Source of the DNA: Porphyromonas loveana | GTDB lineage: Bacteria > Bacteroidota > Bacteroidia > Bacteroidales > Porphyromonadaceae | DNA: 64,000 nucleotides | Direction: 5' to 3' | NCBI RefSeq assembly: GCF_003096695.1 | Contig: NZ_QEKY01000005.1 | Location: 62,001-126,000 of the forward strand | In this document: positions 8,106-17,141 of the stretch, in pieces | Position numbering within the stretch: the first letter of the stretch is position 1 | Layout of the letters: each line of letters starts with the position of its first letter | Made by a program: the position numbers and the translations under genes | Notes under the pieces: generated by a model | Database searches by the model: none | What the model was told of the DNA's origin: nothing | The model's input: the letters and a program-made list of their open reading frames with translations, nothing else

Positions 8106-8888
8106 TTACTCCGCCAGCGTCTCCAGAGAGAGCTGCGTACCATCCCAAACGGCGAACGAATCGTAGCGGATCCAATCGCCAAGAATGATCACACGCTTAT
8201 TGGCTCGCAAAGCCAGATCTACAAGTAAGTGCCTGTGACCAAATATATAATAGTCAATCTCCGGATGTTGGGTACTGTGTTCTTTGGCAAAGCGTATGAG
8301 CCACTCATTTTCGATGTCGAAGTAGTCGTTGCTGTAGGCATGCGGAATATGCCCCTCTGTCTTGGATTTCTCTCCGTTGCGTCGGCTTCTCAGGGAGATT
8401 GCATACGCCAGGCCCACCGTCCATCGCGGGTGCACGGCAGCATATAACAGACGTGCCAGCGGGTTGCGAAAGAGGCGATACATCCAGTCATAGGTGGGTT
8501 TCACCGCTCGATACTCCTCGTCACCATGAGCCAGACGGAACACCTTGCCGTCGATCTCGACCGTGATGCCGTGCATATGTACTTGTGCGCCCAGTTCCTG
8601 CTGCAGGTAGTCCGTGAGCCAAACGTCGTGATTGCCGGCGAAGAAGTGTATCTCTACACCCGCATCGCTCAACTCGGCCACTTTGCCGAGGAAACGTGTG
8701 AATCCGCGGGGAACCACATGCTTATACTCGAACCAGTAGTCGAAGATGTCGCCCATGAAGTAGATGGCTTTCGCTTCGTGGCGAATGCTCTCCAGCCAAT
8801 CAGCCAGACGCCTCTCCACGGCATGTGGATCGGCATGGTGGCGGGAGCCGAGATGAGCGTCGCTGGTGAAGTAAGTCTTCGTGCGCAT
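8106..8888 (-). CDS. lpxH: UDP-2,3-diacylglucosamine diphosphatase
   Basis: 260 residues from the ATG at 8888 (an in-frame TTG lies three codons upstream). It has the full metallophosphoesterase motif set: SDAHLG near residue 8, GDIFDYW near 46, FFAGNHDVW near 80, and FGHRH near 215. LpxH hydrolyses UDP-2,3-diacylglucosamine to lipid X in lipid A synthesis at the inner membrane. The length and YWFEY insert fit the Bacteroidota LpxH branch. It sits at the end of the grpE-dnaJ-DUF59 cluster, 35 bp after the DUF59 gene, and upstream of spt, so two lipid-synthesis genes adjoin a chaperone operon. Confidence 0.88.
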   Translation of the reverse strand: MRTKTYFTSDAHLGSRHHADPHAVERRLADWLESIRHEAKAIYFMGDIFDYWFEYKHVVPRGFTRFLGKVAELSDAGVEIHFFAGNHDVWLTDYLQQELGAQVHMHGITVEIDGKVFRLAHGDEEYRAVKPTYDWMYRLFRNPLARLLYAAVHPRWTVGLAYAISLRSRRNGEKSKTEGHIPHAYSNDYFDIENEWLIRFAKEHSTQHPEIDYYIFGHRHLLVDLALRANKRVIILGDWIRYDSFAVWDGTQLSLETLAE

Positions 8889-8923
8889 GGGCGGCAAATT
8901 TTTAGTAGTGGGAGGATCTGTAA

Positions 8924-9241
8924 TCAGAGGAAGCCCAGCTCCAGCATTGCCTCCTCACTCATCATATTCCTGTTCCATTCAGGCTCGAACGTGAGGTCTA
9001 TCTTCACCGTTTTCACCCCTTTGACGCTCTCCACCTTCATGCGCACGTCCTCTATTATGAAGTCTGCGGCAGGGCAGTTAGGTGCTGTCAGGGTCATCGT
9101 TACGGTGACCAGGCCTTCGGCAGCCACATCCACGTTGTAGATGAGTCCCAAGTCATATACGTTGACGGGAATCTCGGGGTCGTACACCGTGCGCAACATG
9201 CGGACGATGTCCTCTTCTATCTGCAAAAATTCATTTTCCAT
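8924..9241 (-). CDS. DUF59/MIP18-family Fe-S assembly protein (SufT/PaaD-like)
   Basis: 105 residues from the ATG at 9241. The family hallmark DPEIPVNVYDLGLIY lies near residue 21, followed by TMTLTAPNCPAADFI with the conserved cysteine and a VDLTFEPEW-like C-terminal block. DUF59 proteins help maturation of iron-sulfur proteins or act in ring-hydroxylation complexes. Here, without other paa genes, an iron-sulfur role is more likely. It lies 43 bp downstream of dnaJ in the same direction. Confidence 0.8.
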   Translation of the reverse strand: MENEFLQIEEDIVRMLRTVYDPEIPVNVYDLGLIYNVDVAAEGLVTVTMTLTAPNCPAADFIIEDVRMKVESVKGVKTVKIDLTFEPEWNRNMMSEEAMLELGFL

Positions 9242-9284
9242 TGCCTCTGTCGTTAGTCGTTTCTGTGGAGTTACGGACTCTGTT

Positions 9285-10439
9285 TTAGTCCAGCATTTCT
9301 CTGTATTTCTTGTCGATCTCCTTACGGGCTGCATCGGTAGGCTTGAAGCTGTCCGAATGCTCCATCGCCGTCAGCGTCTCTGCATCCTTGTCGTCCGTGG
9401 ACTCGGGGATGTAGATGTTCACATTTACCAACTGATCGCCCGTTCCGTAGCCGTTCACGCTCGGCAGACCCTTATTCCGCAGACGGAGCACTTTGCCAGG
9501 CTGCGTTCCCGGCTCGATCTTTATTTTGGCCCTTCCGTCAATGGTCGGCACCTCCACACTGCCCCCCTTGATAGCAAGCGGTACCGATATGAGGAGGTTG
9601 TAAATGAGGTCGTTGCCGTTTCGGATCAGATTGGCGTCCGGCTCTTCCGCTATGAGAACGATGAGGTCGCCATTGATGCCGCCGCGAGGGGCAGCGTTGC
9701 CTCTGCCGTTCACCGACATTTGCATTCCTTCGGCCACCCCTGCCGGAATGTGGAACGAGATCACCTCTTCACCGATCTCTATCCCTTCGCCCTTACAATG
9801 CGAGCAAGGTTTCGTGATAATCTCTCCTTCGCCGTGGCAGGTGGGGCAGGTGCTCTGCGTCTGCATGGCTCCGAAGATCGTATTGTTCACACGAGTGACC
9901 ACACCCGTGCCGTGGCAGGTCTGACAGGTACTCTTGCCGTTGGCATCCTCTGTCCCGTCGCCGTTACATCGGTGGCAGACGACTTGCTTCTTCACTTTCA
10001 CCTTCTTCTCTACCCCCTTGTAGATATCCGAGAGGGTGAGTTTCACTCGCACACGTAGGTCTGAGCCGCGGCGTACACGCTTGCGGCTGCCGCCTCCCAT
10101 GTCACCGAAGCCGCCAAAGCCTCCGAAACTGCCACCGAATAGGTCACCGAAACGACTGAAGATGTCCTCCATCGACATACCCGCGCCACCGAAGCCGCCT
10201 CCTGCGGCACCGCCTAAGCCGGCATGACCGAACTGATCGTAGCGACTTCTCTTCTGCGGGTCGCTGAGGACATCGTAGGCCTCAGCCACCTCTTTGAAGT
10301 GCTCTTCCGCCTCCTTGTCTCCAGGATTCTTGTCCGGATGGTACTGGATGGCTTTCTTCCTATATGCTTTCTTGAGTTCCTCGTCAGTAGCTCCTTTGGA
10401 GACGCCGAGTACCTCGTAATAATCTCTCTTTTCTGCCAT
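9285..10439 (-). CDS. dnaJ: Chaperone DnaJ
   Basis: 384 residues, type I Hsp40, co-chaperone that stimulates the DnaK ATPase and delivers unfolded substrates in the cytosol. The J domain covers residues 1-70 with HPD at 34-36. A Gly/Phe-rich linker with repeated GGFGG units follows (about 75-120), then four CxxCxGxG zinc-binding motifs (about 150-230) and the C-terminal substrate-binding region. Length is normal. It lies 21 bp after grpE and presumably shares its promoter. No CIRCE element was seen upstream, so any heat control works differently. Confidence 0.97.
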   Translation of the reverse strand: MAEKRDYYEVLGVSKGATDEELKKAYRKKAIQYHPDKNPGDKEAEEHFKEVAEAYDVLSDPQKRSRYDQFGHAGLGGAAGGGFGGAGMSMEDIFSRFGDLFGGSFGGFGGFGDMGGGSRKRVRRGSDLRVRVKLTLSDIYKGVEKKVKVKKQVVCHRCNGDGTEDANGKSTCQTCHGTGVVTRVNNTIFGAMQTQSTCPTCHGEGEIITKPCSHCKGEGIEIGEEVISFHIPAGVAEGMQMSVNGRGNAAPRGGINGDLIVLIAEEPDANLIRNGNDLIYNLLISVPLAIKGGSVEVPTIDGRAKIKIEPGTQPGKVLRLRNKGLPSVNGYGTGDQLVNVNIYIPESTDDKDAETLTAMEHSDSFKPTDAARKEIDKKYREMLD

Positions 10440-10460
10440 GGTCTCTTCCTCGTTACTCGG

Positions 10461-11045
10461 TTACTCGCCTACGACCACGTGCGCATGGCGTATTACCTTC
10501 TCGTTGAGTGTATATCCCGACTTCACGCAGTCCACTATCATGCCCTTCTGTGCTTCGGTGGGAGCCGGTATCACAGCTATCGCCTCACAAAGATCGGCAT
10601 CGAACGGCTGCTCCGCAGTCTCGATGCGTCGCACTCCCTGTCTTTGCAGGTAGTCCATGAATTTGGTGTAGATCAGCTCCACGCCCTCCTTTACGGCAGC
10701 AGCATCGCTTGTATCTGTTATATTTTCGAGTGCTCTTTCGAAGTCGTCAATGACGGGCAGCAGCTCGGTGAGCACCTTCTCGCCACCGTTGCGGATGAGG
10801 TCGCTCTTTTCCTTGAGCGTACGCTTGCGGTAGTTGTCATACTCTGCCATCAGGCGCAGATGCGAGTCGTTCAGTGCCGCCAGCTGCGCGGTGAGCACCT
10901 CCACGGGGTCTGCCACCTTGTCGTCCTCTGTCGTTGCGGTCGGCTCTTCCACGTCAGCGCACTGACTCTTTGTCAGTTCATCTTCGGTTGTGATCTCCTG
11001 CTGCGGGCACTCTTGCGGCTCCTGATAGTTTTTTTCGGTCTCCAT
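10461..11045 (-). CDS. grpE: Nucleotide exchange factor GrpE
   Basis: 194 residues. An acidic, low-complexity N-terminus (about 1-60) is followed by the long GrpE helix with LMAEYDNYRKRT, then the beta domain ending in KVIRHAHVVV. GrpE releases ADP from DnaK and acts with the adjacent dnaJ product in protein folding. dnaK itself is not in this window. It is the first gene of the grpE-dnaJ cluster. Confidence 0.95.
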   Translation of the reverse strand: METEKNYQEPQECPQQEITTEDELTKSQCADVEEPTATTEDDKVADPVEVLTAQLAALNDSHLRLMAEYDNYRKRTLKEKSDLIRNGGEKVLTELLPVIDDFERALENITDTSDAAAVKEGVELIYTKFMDYLQRQGVRRIETAEQPFDADLCEAIAVIPAPTEAQKGMIVDCVKSGYTLNEKVIRHAHVVVGE

Positions 11046-11126
11046 TATGATAGTTTTATCTTTTTTATTTTTCTTATAATCAGCGACTTAGATGCGTTTG
11101 CAAGCCTGACGGCTGCTTTGTCGCCA

Positions 11127-11134
11127 CAAATGTA
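11127..11134 (-). promoter_or_regulatory. -7 box for grpE-dnaJ
   Basis: The minus strand reads TACATTTG, 82 bp before the grpE start codon. It is the best match to the Bacteroidota consensus in the upstream region. No convincing -33 element at the usual distance. Confidence 0.4.
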
Positions 11135-11501
11135 CACTGTAATAACTACAAAAACCGCGCCAAAGCATAACCTGACACACCTGTAAATGCTGCTTCTCGG
11201 CAAATGACGGGCTGTGCTTCCTTTTCGTTACATTTGCATGCCGAAAGGAGGTGCCATAGAGAGTAAATACCTGAATATCAGAGATCACCGTCCGACAATA
11301 TCAACCCATATAGTGAACAGCAGCAATGATGACCCATAGAGATTTACCTGTAGCTTGCGTGGCTTGCCTCGTTTCCCCATCCTTTTCCCCTCTGTCTATA
11401 CTGTGCAGTATCGGCTGTGTGGGAGCTATGTGTGCAAAAACGACATTAGAACAAATACCCAATAGCATGCAATAAAGTCGGATCCTGATAGTCAAAAACG
11501 A

Positions 11502-11543
11502 AAAGTCCCCATTTGTGTTCGCGTATGAACGCAATGGGGACTT
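11502..11543. repeat. Long hairpin (possible MITE end or terminator)
   Basis: Two arms (AAAGTCCCCATT and AATGGGGACTTT) plus inner GTGTTC/GAACGC pairing form an almost perfect stem of about 19 bp around a small loop. A short T stretch follows on the plus strand. Neither neighbouring gene ends here, so an ordinary terminator is not the obvious explanation. From memory, similar hairpins recur between genes in P. gingivalis and give rise to short annotated ORFs. Confidence 0.55.
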
Positions 11544-11586
11544 TCCATTTTTGGCGGCACGAAACAGCCTTTCGGAGCTTGCTAAC

Positions 11587-11683
11587 TTTATAAAGTTGAC
11601 ATCCAATCTTTATAAAGTTCACAAATGATTATTATAATTATCAGAAACGATATTTATAAAGATTGCATCCAATAATTATAAAG
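11587..11683. repeat. Five-copy TTTATAAAG array, exact 22-bp period
   Basis: TTTATAAAG or close variants (ATTATAATT, ATTATAAAG) start at 11587, 11609, 11631, 11653 and 11675, each exactly 22 bp apart. The linkers include recurring ..GcATCCAAT.. segments. It sits in the 1.2 kb gap between the grpE promoter and the HU-like gene. A second array of the same class lies at 48065-48161. Confidence 0.8.
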
Positions 11684-12085
11684 AGCATCATCTTAATATC
11701 GAAAACTCGATTGGAAACCATCCAATCGACATCGTCAATCGTTTTTTTGCCCACTGACCGACTTCTCAAAGAGCCCTTATTTAGAATGGCTCCAATCTTG
11801 CATTCGGTGTTGATAAGTTTTCTGCCAAGAACAAATATTCGGTCGCGGTTTCATAAATTAACACAAAGCGGCCTAACACACAGCAATACATACCATCAAG
11901 AAGACTACCCTATCGAACGAAAAGATTGCAATTATACGCGCCAAAAGGTTGTCGATCCTATTATTCGGCACCAAAATCAACTGTGATTCAGCCACACTCA
12001 AAAGACAAAAAACAACGCACCATTTTGTAAACTTTCATTCATTTATGTGGCCGCCTTCGTTGTTGATAAATTTCTGCCAAAAAAT
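11684..12085. other. Intergenic AT-rich stretch without a recognisable gene
   Basis: The open frames here are short and look random. No tRNA, riboswitch or mobile-element gene was recognised. It lies between the 22-bp repeat array and the promoter of the HU-like gene. Confidence 0.5.
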
Positions 12086-12118
12086 TTGGACGGTTGTTTT
12101 TTTCGGCCTTATCTTTGC
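12086..12118 (+). promoter_or_regulatory. Promoter of the HU-like gene
   Basis: TTTG at 12086-12089, a 21-bp spacer and TATCTTTG at 12111-12118 match both elements of the Bacteroidota housekeeping promoter. The start codon is about 114 bp downstream, leaving a leader of roughly 107 nt. Confidence 0.65.
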
Positions 12119-12231
12119 CGTCGCAAGTCAGAGATGAGACTAAGGCGCCGATCGAAATCTCCACCTTGCTATTATTGAACTAATGGGATAGCAATTCCCT
12201 TATTATTTAATTTTTAATTACTCTATTTCTT

Positions 12232-12759
12232 ATGTTATTCTTCAAAAGAAGACAGTCCAGCATTGCTGACAAAGCAAGTGGCAAAAAACTGTGGTATCCA
12301 CAGACAGTGATCAACGGCAGCACAGCTTCTACGCTGCACATTGCAGAACAAATCTCAGAACTTTCCGGAGCCAGCCGAGGCGACGTCTTTGGCGTCTTGC
12401 GCGATCTGGGCGTAGTCATGCGCCAAGAGCTTGCCTCGGGTAAACGCGTCAAGCTCGACGGCGTAGGGACCTTCCGACTCATCGCGAACGCAAGCGGTAA
12501 CGGCGTAGAGAAGAAGGAAGACGTAAAGTCCTCCCAATTCAATTCGGTGCGCGTCCATTTCGTCGCCGAGTATCGTAGAAATACGGTCACTCGCGAACGA
12601 GATTGTACCCTCATCGTGCCGGATCTGAAGTTCAGCGAATATGGCGTGGATAAGACTAAACCGGCAACTCCGTCGGTTACACCGCCTGAGCAGGGAGGCG
12701 GCGGCACGTCCGGCGGCCATAGCAGTGGTGCAGAAGGATCCATCGGAGGAGGCTTATAG
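12232..12759 (+). CDS. HU-like DNA-binding protein with Gly-rich tail
   Basis: 175 residues. The body (about 15-125) fits the HU/IHF-like family widespread in Bacteroidota (HU-HIG type): YPQTVINGSTASTLHIAEQISE, then SGASRGDVFGVLRDL, then GKRVKLDGVGTFRL, the HU-type DNA-binding strand. The C-terminus is low-complexity, ending in runs of Gly, Ser and Pro. Several paralogues per genome are normal; they are thought to bind and bend DNA. It is a single-gene unit with a strong promoter and an intrinsic terminator. Confidence 0.85.
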   Translation: MLFFKRRQSSIADKASGKKLWYPQTVINGSTASTLHIAEQISELSGASRGDVFGVLRDLGVVMRQELASGKRVKLDGVGTFRLIANASGNGVEKKEDVKSSQFNSVRVHFVAEYRRNTVTRERDCTLIVPDLKFSEYGVDKTKPATPSVTPPEQGGGGTSGGHSSGAEGSIGGGL

Positions 12760-12789
12760 GCCCACAACAGGTGCTTACTCTGTGATAAA

Positions 12790-12827
12790 TGAAGGGTGCA
12801 CGGTCGATCGGCCGTGCACCCTTTTGC
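12790..12827 (+). terminator. Intrinsic terminator after the HU-like gene
   Basis: GGGTGCACGG and CCGTGCACCC pair around a short loop and are followed by TTTT. Confidence 0.85.
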
Positions 12828-12970
12828 TTCTCACACCATACTTCACCGATCGGCGGGAATGCTGAGGACATTTTCCCTTTGTCAAAAGAGCGGATTTGTA
12901 TCATTATTTGCAGCAGAAAGCTCTTCCCAAAAGCAGATGCAACAGACTGGAAGATTAGGCTTTTTATGAG

Positions 12971-12978
12971 TACTTTTG
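12971..12978 (+). promoter_or_regulatory. -7 box for dnaE
   Basis: TACTTTTG matches TAnnTTTG, 21 bp before the dnaE start codon. No clear -33 element. Confidence 0.5.
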
Positions 12979-12999
12979 CTCGAAAGAAAAACAACACAG

Positions 13000-15900
13000 A
13001 TGGAACCTTTCGTACACCTGCACGTGCACTCTCAGTTCTCCCTTCTTGACGGGCAGGCTGCTATCAATAATCTCGTAGACAAGGCTATAACCGATGGTAT
13101 GCCGGGCATTGCGCTCACGGACCACGGAGCGATGTTCGGCATCAAAGAATTCTTCAACTATGTGGAGAAGAAAAATAGTGCTCACATGGCCACCCTCAAG
13201 GACTGTCGTCGGGAGTTGGACGAGCTGAACGATTCCAAAAGTGCCGAACTCCTGAATGACGAAGAGCGTGAACGCATCGCCAAGCTCCAGCAGAAGATAG
13301 AGGACACGAAGCGTTCGCTCTTCAAACCCATCCTCGGCTGCGAGGCTTATTGCGCTCGCCGTACACGCTTCGACAAGGATAGTCAGATGCCCGACCCATA
13401 TCACCCGAAACGTTCGATAGATGCCAGCGGCTGGCATCTGATTCTCTTGGCTAAGAACTTACAGGGCTATAAGAATCTGATCAAGATGGTCAGTTATTCT
13501 TGGACCGAGGGCCAGTACTATCGACCGCGTATCGACCGCGAACTGTTGGAGAAGTACCATGAGGGGATTATTGTTTCTTCGGCCTGTCTCGGCGGAGAGA
13601 TCCCCCAGCATATCATGGCAGGCGAGATCGGCAAGGCAGAGGAGTCGATCCGATGGTTCAAGGAGCTTTTCGGCGAGGACTATTATCTGGAGATCCAACG
13701 ACACGAAACGCACAATCCACTTGCGAATCAAGATGTATTCCCCCAACAACAACGCGTCAATCGCGTAATCTTAGAGCTTGGGAAGAAATTGGGCGTGAAG
13801 GTAATCGCCACCAACGACGTACACTTCTGCAACGAAGAAGATGCCGAGGCGCACGACCGTCTGATCTGTCTGAGTACGGGCAAGGACTTGGACGACCCCA
13901 ATCGTATGCGCTATACGAAGCAGGAGTGGTTGAAGACAACGGAGGAGATGAATGCTATTTTCGAGGACTTGCCCGAGACACTTGTCAATACATTGGAAAT
14001 CCTCAACAAGGTGGAGTTCTACAGCATCGACAATAAGGCACTGATGCCCGATTTTCCCATCCCGCCCGACTTTAAAGACGATGACGAATACTTGCGCCAC
14101 CTTACCTATGAGGGAGCCAAACGTAAGTATGGCGACGGGCTGACAGAAGAGGTGCGCGAGCGAATCGACTTTGAATTGGACACCATTCGCGGGATGGGCT
14201 TCCCCGGGTACTTCCTTATTGTACAAGACTTTATTGCAGCAGCACGCAGAATGGGCGTGTCGGTGGGACCGGGACGTGGATCGGCTGCCGGCTCGGCCGT
14301 GGCCTACTGTCTGGGGATTACCGACATTGACCCTATCAAGTATCAATTGCTTTTCGAGCGTTTCCTCAATCCCGATCGCATCTCCATGCCTGATATTGAT
14401 GTGGACTTCGATGATGACGGGCGTGCCGAAGTGCTTCGCTGGGTGACGGAGAAGTACGGCAAGGAGCGCGTGGCACACATCATCACCTACGGCACGATGG
14501 CGACCAAGAGTTCGATCAAGGATGTGGCTCGTGTGCAGCGACTGCCTTTGTCGGAGAGTAATCGGCTTGCCAAGTTGGTGCCGGACAAAATCCCGGGGGA
14601 GAAAAAGGTCAATCTAAAGAAGGCCATCGAATTTGTACCCGAGCTCAAACAGGCATCCCTCAGTCCCAACGAGGTACTGCGCGACACCCTCAAATATGCC
14701 CAAATGCTCGAAGGTAATGTGCGTAACACAGGTGTTCATGCCTGTGGCATCATTATCGGGAAGACGGATATTAGTGACATTGTTCCTGTAAGTACTGCAC
14801 CGGACAAAGACACAAAGGAGGAACTCCTCGTCACACAGTACGAAGGTTCGGTCATTGAGCAGACGGGACTCATCAAGATGGACTTCCTCGGTCTCAAAAC
14901 GCTTTCTATCATCAAGGAGGCTATCGAGAATATCAGGCTGCGCCACGGCATCAACATTGACATCGACAAGATACCGCTTGACGACCCTGCCACCTATAAG
15001 CTCTATAGCGAGGGGCGCACTGTCGGCACCTTCCAGTTTGAATCGGGTGGTATGCAGAAGTATCTCCGCGAGCTGGAGCCTTCGACCTTTGAGGATTTGA
15101 TAGCGATGAATGCCCTCTATCGCCCGGGACCTATGGACTACATTCCTTCTTTCGTTGCACGTAAGCACGGACGAGAACCTATTGTGTACGACTTGCCGGA
15201 GATGGAAGAATACCTCCGTGAGACCTACGGCGTCACGGTGTATCAAGAGCAGGTCATGCTCCTGAGCCGCAAACTGGCAGGCTTCACTCGAGGGCAGAGC
15301 GACGAGCTCCGTAAGGCGATGGGAAAGAAACTGATTGAGAAGATGAACGTCTTGAAGGTACAATTTCTTGAGGGCGGAAGTGCCAACGGACATCCACAAG
15401 TCATATTGGAGAAGATTTGGTCAGACTGGGAGAAGTTTGCCAGCTATGCTTTCAATAAGAGTCACGCCACTTGTTATAGTTGGGTAGCCTATCAAACGGC
15501 CTACCTCAAAGCCAATTATCCGGCTGAATATATGGCGGGGGCACTCAGTCGTAATCTCAGCAACATCACTGAAATAACCAAACTCATGGACGAATGTAAG
15601 GCCATGAAGATAGGCGTATTGGTTCCCGACGTGAACGAGTCAGAGATGAAGTTCTCCGTAAATGCCAACGGCGACATTCGTTTCGGCCTCAGTGCCGTCA
15701 AGGGGGTTGGGTCTGGAGCAGTGGAGCAGATTATCGCAGAGCGTCATGCCAATGGCATGTATAAAGACATATTCGACTTTGTGGAGCGTGTAAATCTATC
15801 GGCTTGTAACCGCAAGACGATGGAGAGTTTGGCGTTGGCAGGAGCTTTTGACAGCTTTGGGCTCTCGAGAGAAGAATATATGGCACCATCGCTTGCAGGT

Positions 15901-16686
15901 AAAGAGGAGTCGTACATCCAAGCTCTCATGCGTTACGGCATGGTCATGCAGGAAGAACGCCACAGCCAGAGTAATTCGCTATTCGGAGAAGATGCTGATT
16001 TGATGATCCCCCGCCCGCAACCCTCACCCGCGGAACCGTGGAATGATCTGGAGCGACTAAACAAAGAACGAGAACTAGTGGGGCTCTATCTCAGTTCCAA
16101 TCCGATGGCGCAGTATCAGGTCATTCTGGATCATTATTGCAATGCGCAGGCTGCTGATCTGGCCGATCTGAATGCTCTTCAGGGACGAAACCTTGTTATG
16201 GCAGGTGTCGTGACCAAGGCTTTCCAAGGAATATCTCGACAAAATAATCCCTATTCCAAAATCACACTCGAAGACCTCTCCGGTACGGGAGAGATACCGC
16301 TTTTCGGTCAGGCTCATGTGAACTTCGGTAACTTTTGCAAGGAGGGGCTCTATCTGCTTGTACGTGCCACTGTGCAGCCGCATAAGTGGCGACCGGAGGA
16401 AGTGGAATTGTCAGTGAACTCCATCGAACTCCTTCCCAATGTGGCAGACACCCTCATCAAGAAGATGACTATCTTCCTGCCGGTCTCAAAGATTGATAAG
16501 GACTTGATAGAGTCGTTCCATGAGGAAGTGGCAAACAATCCGGGGAAGACAATGTTATTTATCAAAGCGTACGATCATACGGAGAAAGTGGAAGTGGAGC
16601 TTGTCCTTCACAAGACACAGATAAACGTTTCGATGCCGTTCGTGCATTATCTTACTGCAAATGAGATTAACTTCGCACTTGAATAG
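13000..16686 (+). CDS. dnaE: DNA polymerase III alpha subunit
   Basis: 1228 residues from the ATG at 13000, where the PHP domain begins (HLHVHSQFSLLDG, metal-binding histidines at 6-10). It is the replicative polymerase of the DNA polymerase III holoenzyme. The PHP domain occupies about 1-300. The palm holds GPGRGSAAGS (near 425) and the catalytic aspartates of PDIDVDFDDD (near 465). Then come thumb and fingers (YRPGPMDYIP, FNKSHATCYSW), helix-hairpin-helix sequence and a C-terminal OB fold near 1060-1130. This is DnaE1-type, not PolC. No frameshift was seen. trxA follows 45 bp downstream. Confidence 0.97.
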   Translation: MEPFVHLHVHSQFSLLDGQAAINNLVDKAITDGMPGIALTDHGAMFGIKEFFNYVEKKNSAHMATLKDCRRELDELNDSKSAELLNDEERERIAKLQQKIEDTKRSLFKPILGCEAYCARRTRFDKDSQMPDPYHPKRSIDASGWHLILLAKNLQGYKNLIKMVSYSWTEGQYYRPRIDRELLEKYHEGIIVSSACLGGEIPQHIMAGEIGKAEESIRWFKELFGEDYYLEIQRHETHNPLANQDVFPQQQRVNRVILELGKKLGVKVIATNDVHFCNEEDAEAHDRLICLSTGKDLDDPNRMRYTKQEWLKTTEEMNAIFEDLPETLVNTLEILNKVEFYSIDNKALMPDFPIPPDFKDDDEYLRHLTYEGAKRKYGDGLTEEVRERIDFELDTIRGMGFPGYFLIVQDFIAAARRMGVSVGPGRGSAAGSAVAYCLGITDIDPIKYQLLFERFLNPDRISMPDIDVDFDDDGRAEVLRWVTEKYGKERVAHIITYGTMATKSSIKDVARVQRLPLSESNRLAKLVPDKIPGEKKVNLKKAIEFVPELKQASLSPNEVLRDTLKYAQMLEGNVRNTGVHACGIIIGKTDISDIVPVSTAPDKDTKEELLVTQYEGSVIEQTGLIKMDFLGLKTLSIIKEAIENIRLRHGINIDIDKIPLDDPATYKLYSEGRTVGTFQFESGGMQKYLRELEPSTFEDLIAMNALYRPGPMDYIPSFVARKHGREPIVYDLPEMEEYLRETYGVTVYQEQVMLLSRKLAGFTRGQSDELRKAMGKKLIEKMNVLKVQFLEGGSANGHPQVILEKIWSDWEKFASYAFNKSHATCYSWVAYQTAYLKANYPAEYMAGALSRNLSNITEITKLMDECKAMKIGVLVPDVNESEMKFSVNANGDIRFGLSAVKGVGSGAVEQIIAERHANGMYKDIFDFVERVNLSACNRKTMESLALAGAFDSFGLSREEYMAPSLAGKEESYIQALMRYGMVMQEERHSQSNSLFGEDADLMIPRPQPSPAEPWNDLERLNKERELVGLYLSSNPMAQYQVILDHYCNAQAADLADLNALQGRNLVMAGVVTKAFQGISRQNNPYSKITLEDLSGTGEIPLFGQAHVNFGNFCKEGLYLLVRATVQPHKWRPEEVELSVNSIELLPNVADTLIKKMTIFLPVSKIDKDLIESFHEEVANNPGKTMLFIKAYDHTEKVEVELVLHKTQINVSMPFVHYLTANEINFALE

Positions 16687-16731
16687 AAGAATCTTTAGAA
16701 ATAGAATAATAACTAACAAAAACAAAGAATT

Positions 16732-17046
16732 ATGGCACTGCAGATTACAGATGCAACATTTGACGGCTTGGTAGCAGAAGGCAAGCCGATGGTAGTAGAT
16801 TTTTGGGCTACTTGGTGTGGTCCCTGCCGCATGGTAGGCCCCATCATTGACGAACTCGCCGTGGAATATGAAGGACGTGCAATCATTGGTAAGGTGGACG
16901 TAGACGCCAACAGTGAACTTCCGATGAAGTACGCTGTACGTAACATCCCCACGGTTCTGTTTATCAAGAACGGCGAAGTGGTGAAGAAACTCGTTGGTGC
17001 TCAGTCAAAGGACGCCTTCAAGAAAGAATTGGATGCCTTGTTGTAA
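16732..17046 (+). CDS. trxA: Thioredoxin
   Basis: 104 residues, single-domain cytosolic thioredoxin. The active site is WCGPC (C29, C32), preceded by VVDFWATWC, with the cis-proline in RNIPTVLF. It reduces protein disulfides with electrons from thioredoxin reductase. There is no signal peptide. It lies 45 bp after dnaE and is followed by a strong terminator. Confidence 0.95.
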   Translation: MALQITDATFDGLVAEGKPMVVDFWATWCGPCRMVGPIIDELAVEYEGRAIIGKVDVDANSELPMKYAVRNIPTVLFIKNGEVVKKLVGAQSKDAFKKELDALL

Positions 17047-17073
17047 TTAAGTCGGTATTGGGCTATCCAAATG

Positions 17074-17125
17074 AAAGTCCTGTCTGACTCGCTCTTGGGC
17101 TGAGTCGGACAGGACTTCTTCTTTT
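17074..17125. terminator. Terminator between trxA and the convergent LRR gene
   Basis: AAGTCCTGTCTGACTC and GAGTCGGACAGGACTT form a 16-bp stem with one mismatch around an 11-nt loop, followed by a T-rich run on the plus strand. It lies between convergent genes and probably serves trxA; it may also serve the minus strand. Confidence 0.9.
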
Positions 17126-17141
17126 GTAAGGGGCTTGTCTC

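Noticed and set aside
9141-10058. 305-residue open frame opposite dnaJ
   Set aside because: Antisense to a full-length, motif-complete dnaJ; no domain or promoter of its own.
11301-11606. 101-residue minus-strand open frame
   Set aside because: It spans the long hairpin and a phased repeat; similar short frames recur with such repeats, so it is not a convincing gene.
12976-12999. Longer dnaE start at 12976
   Set aside because: It begins inside the predicted -7 box; the ATG at 13000 gives the normal PHP-domain N-terminus.
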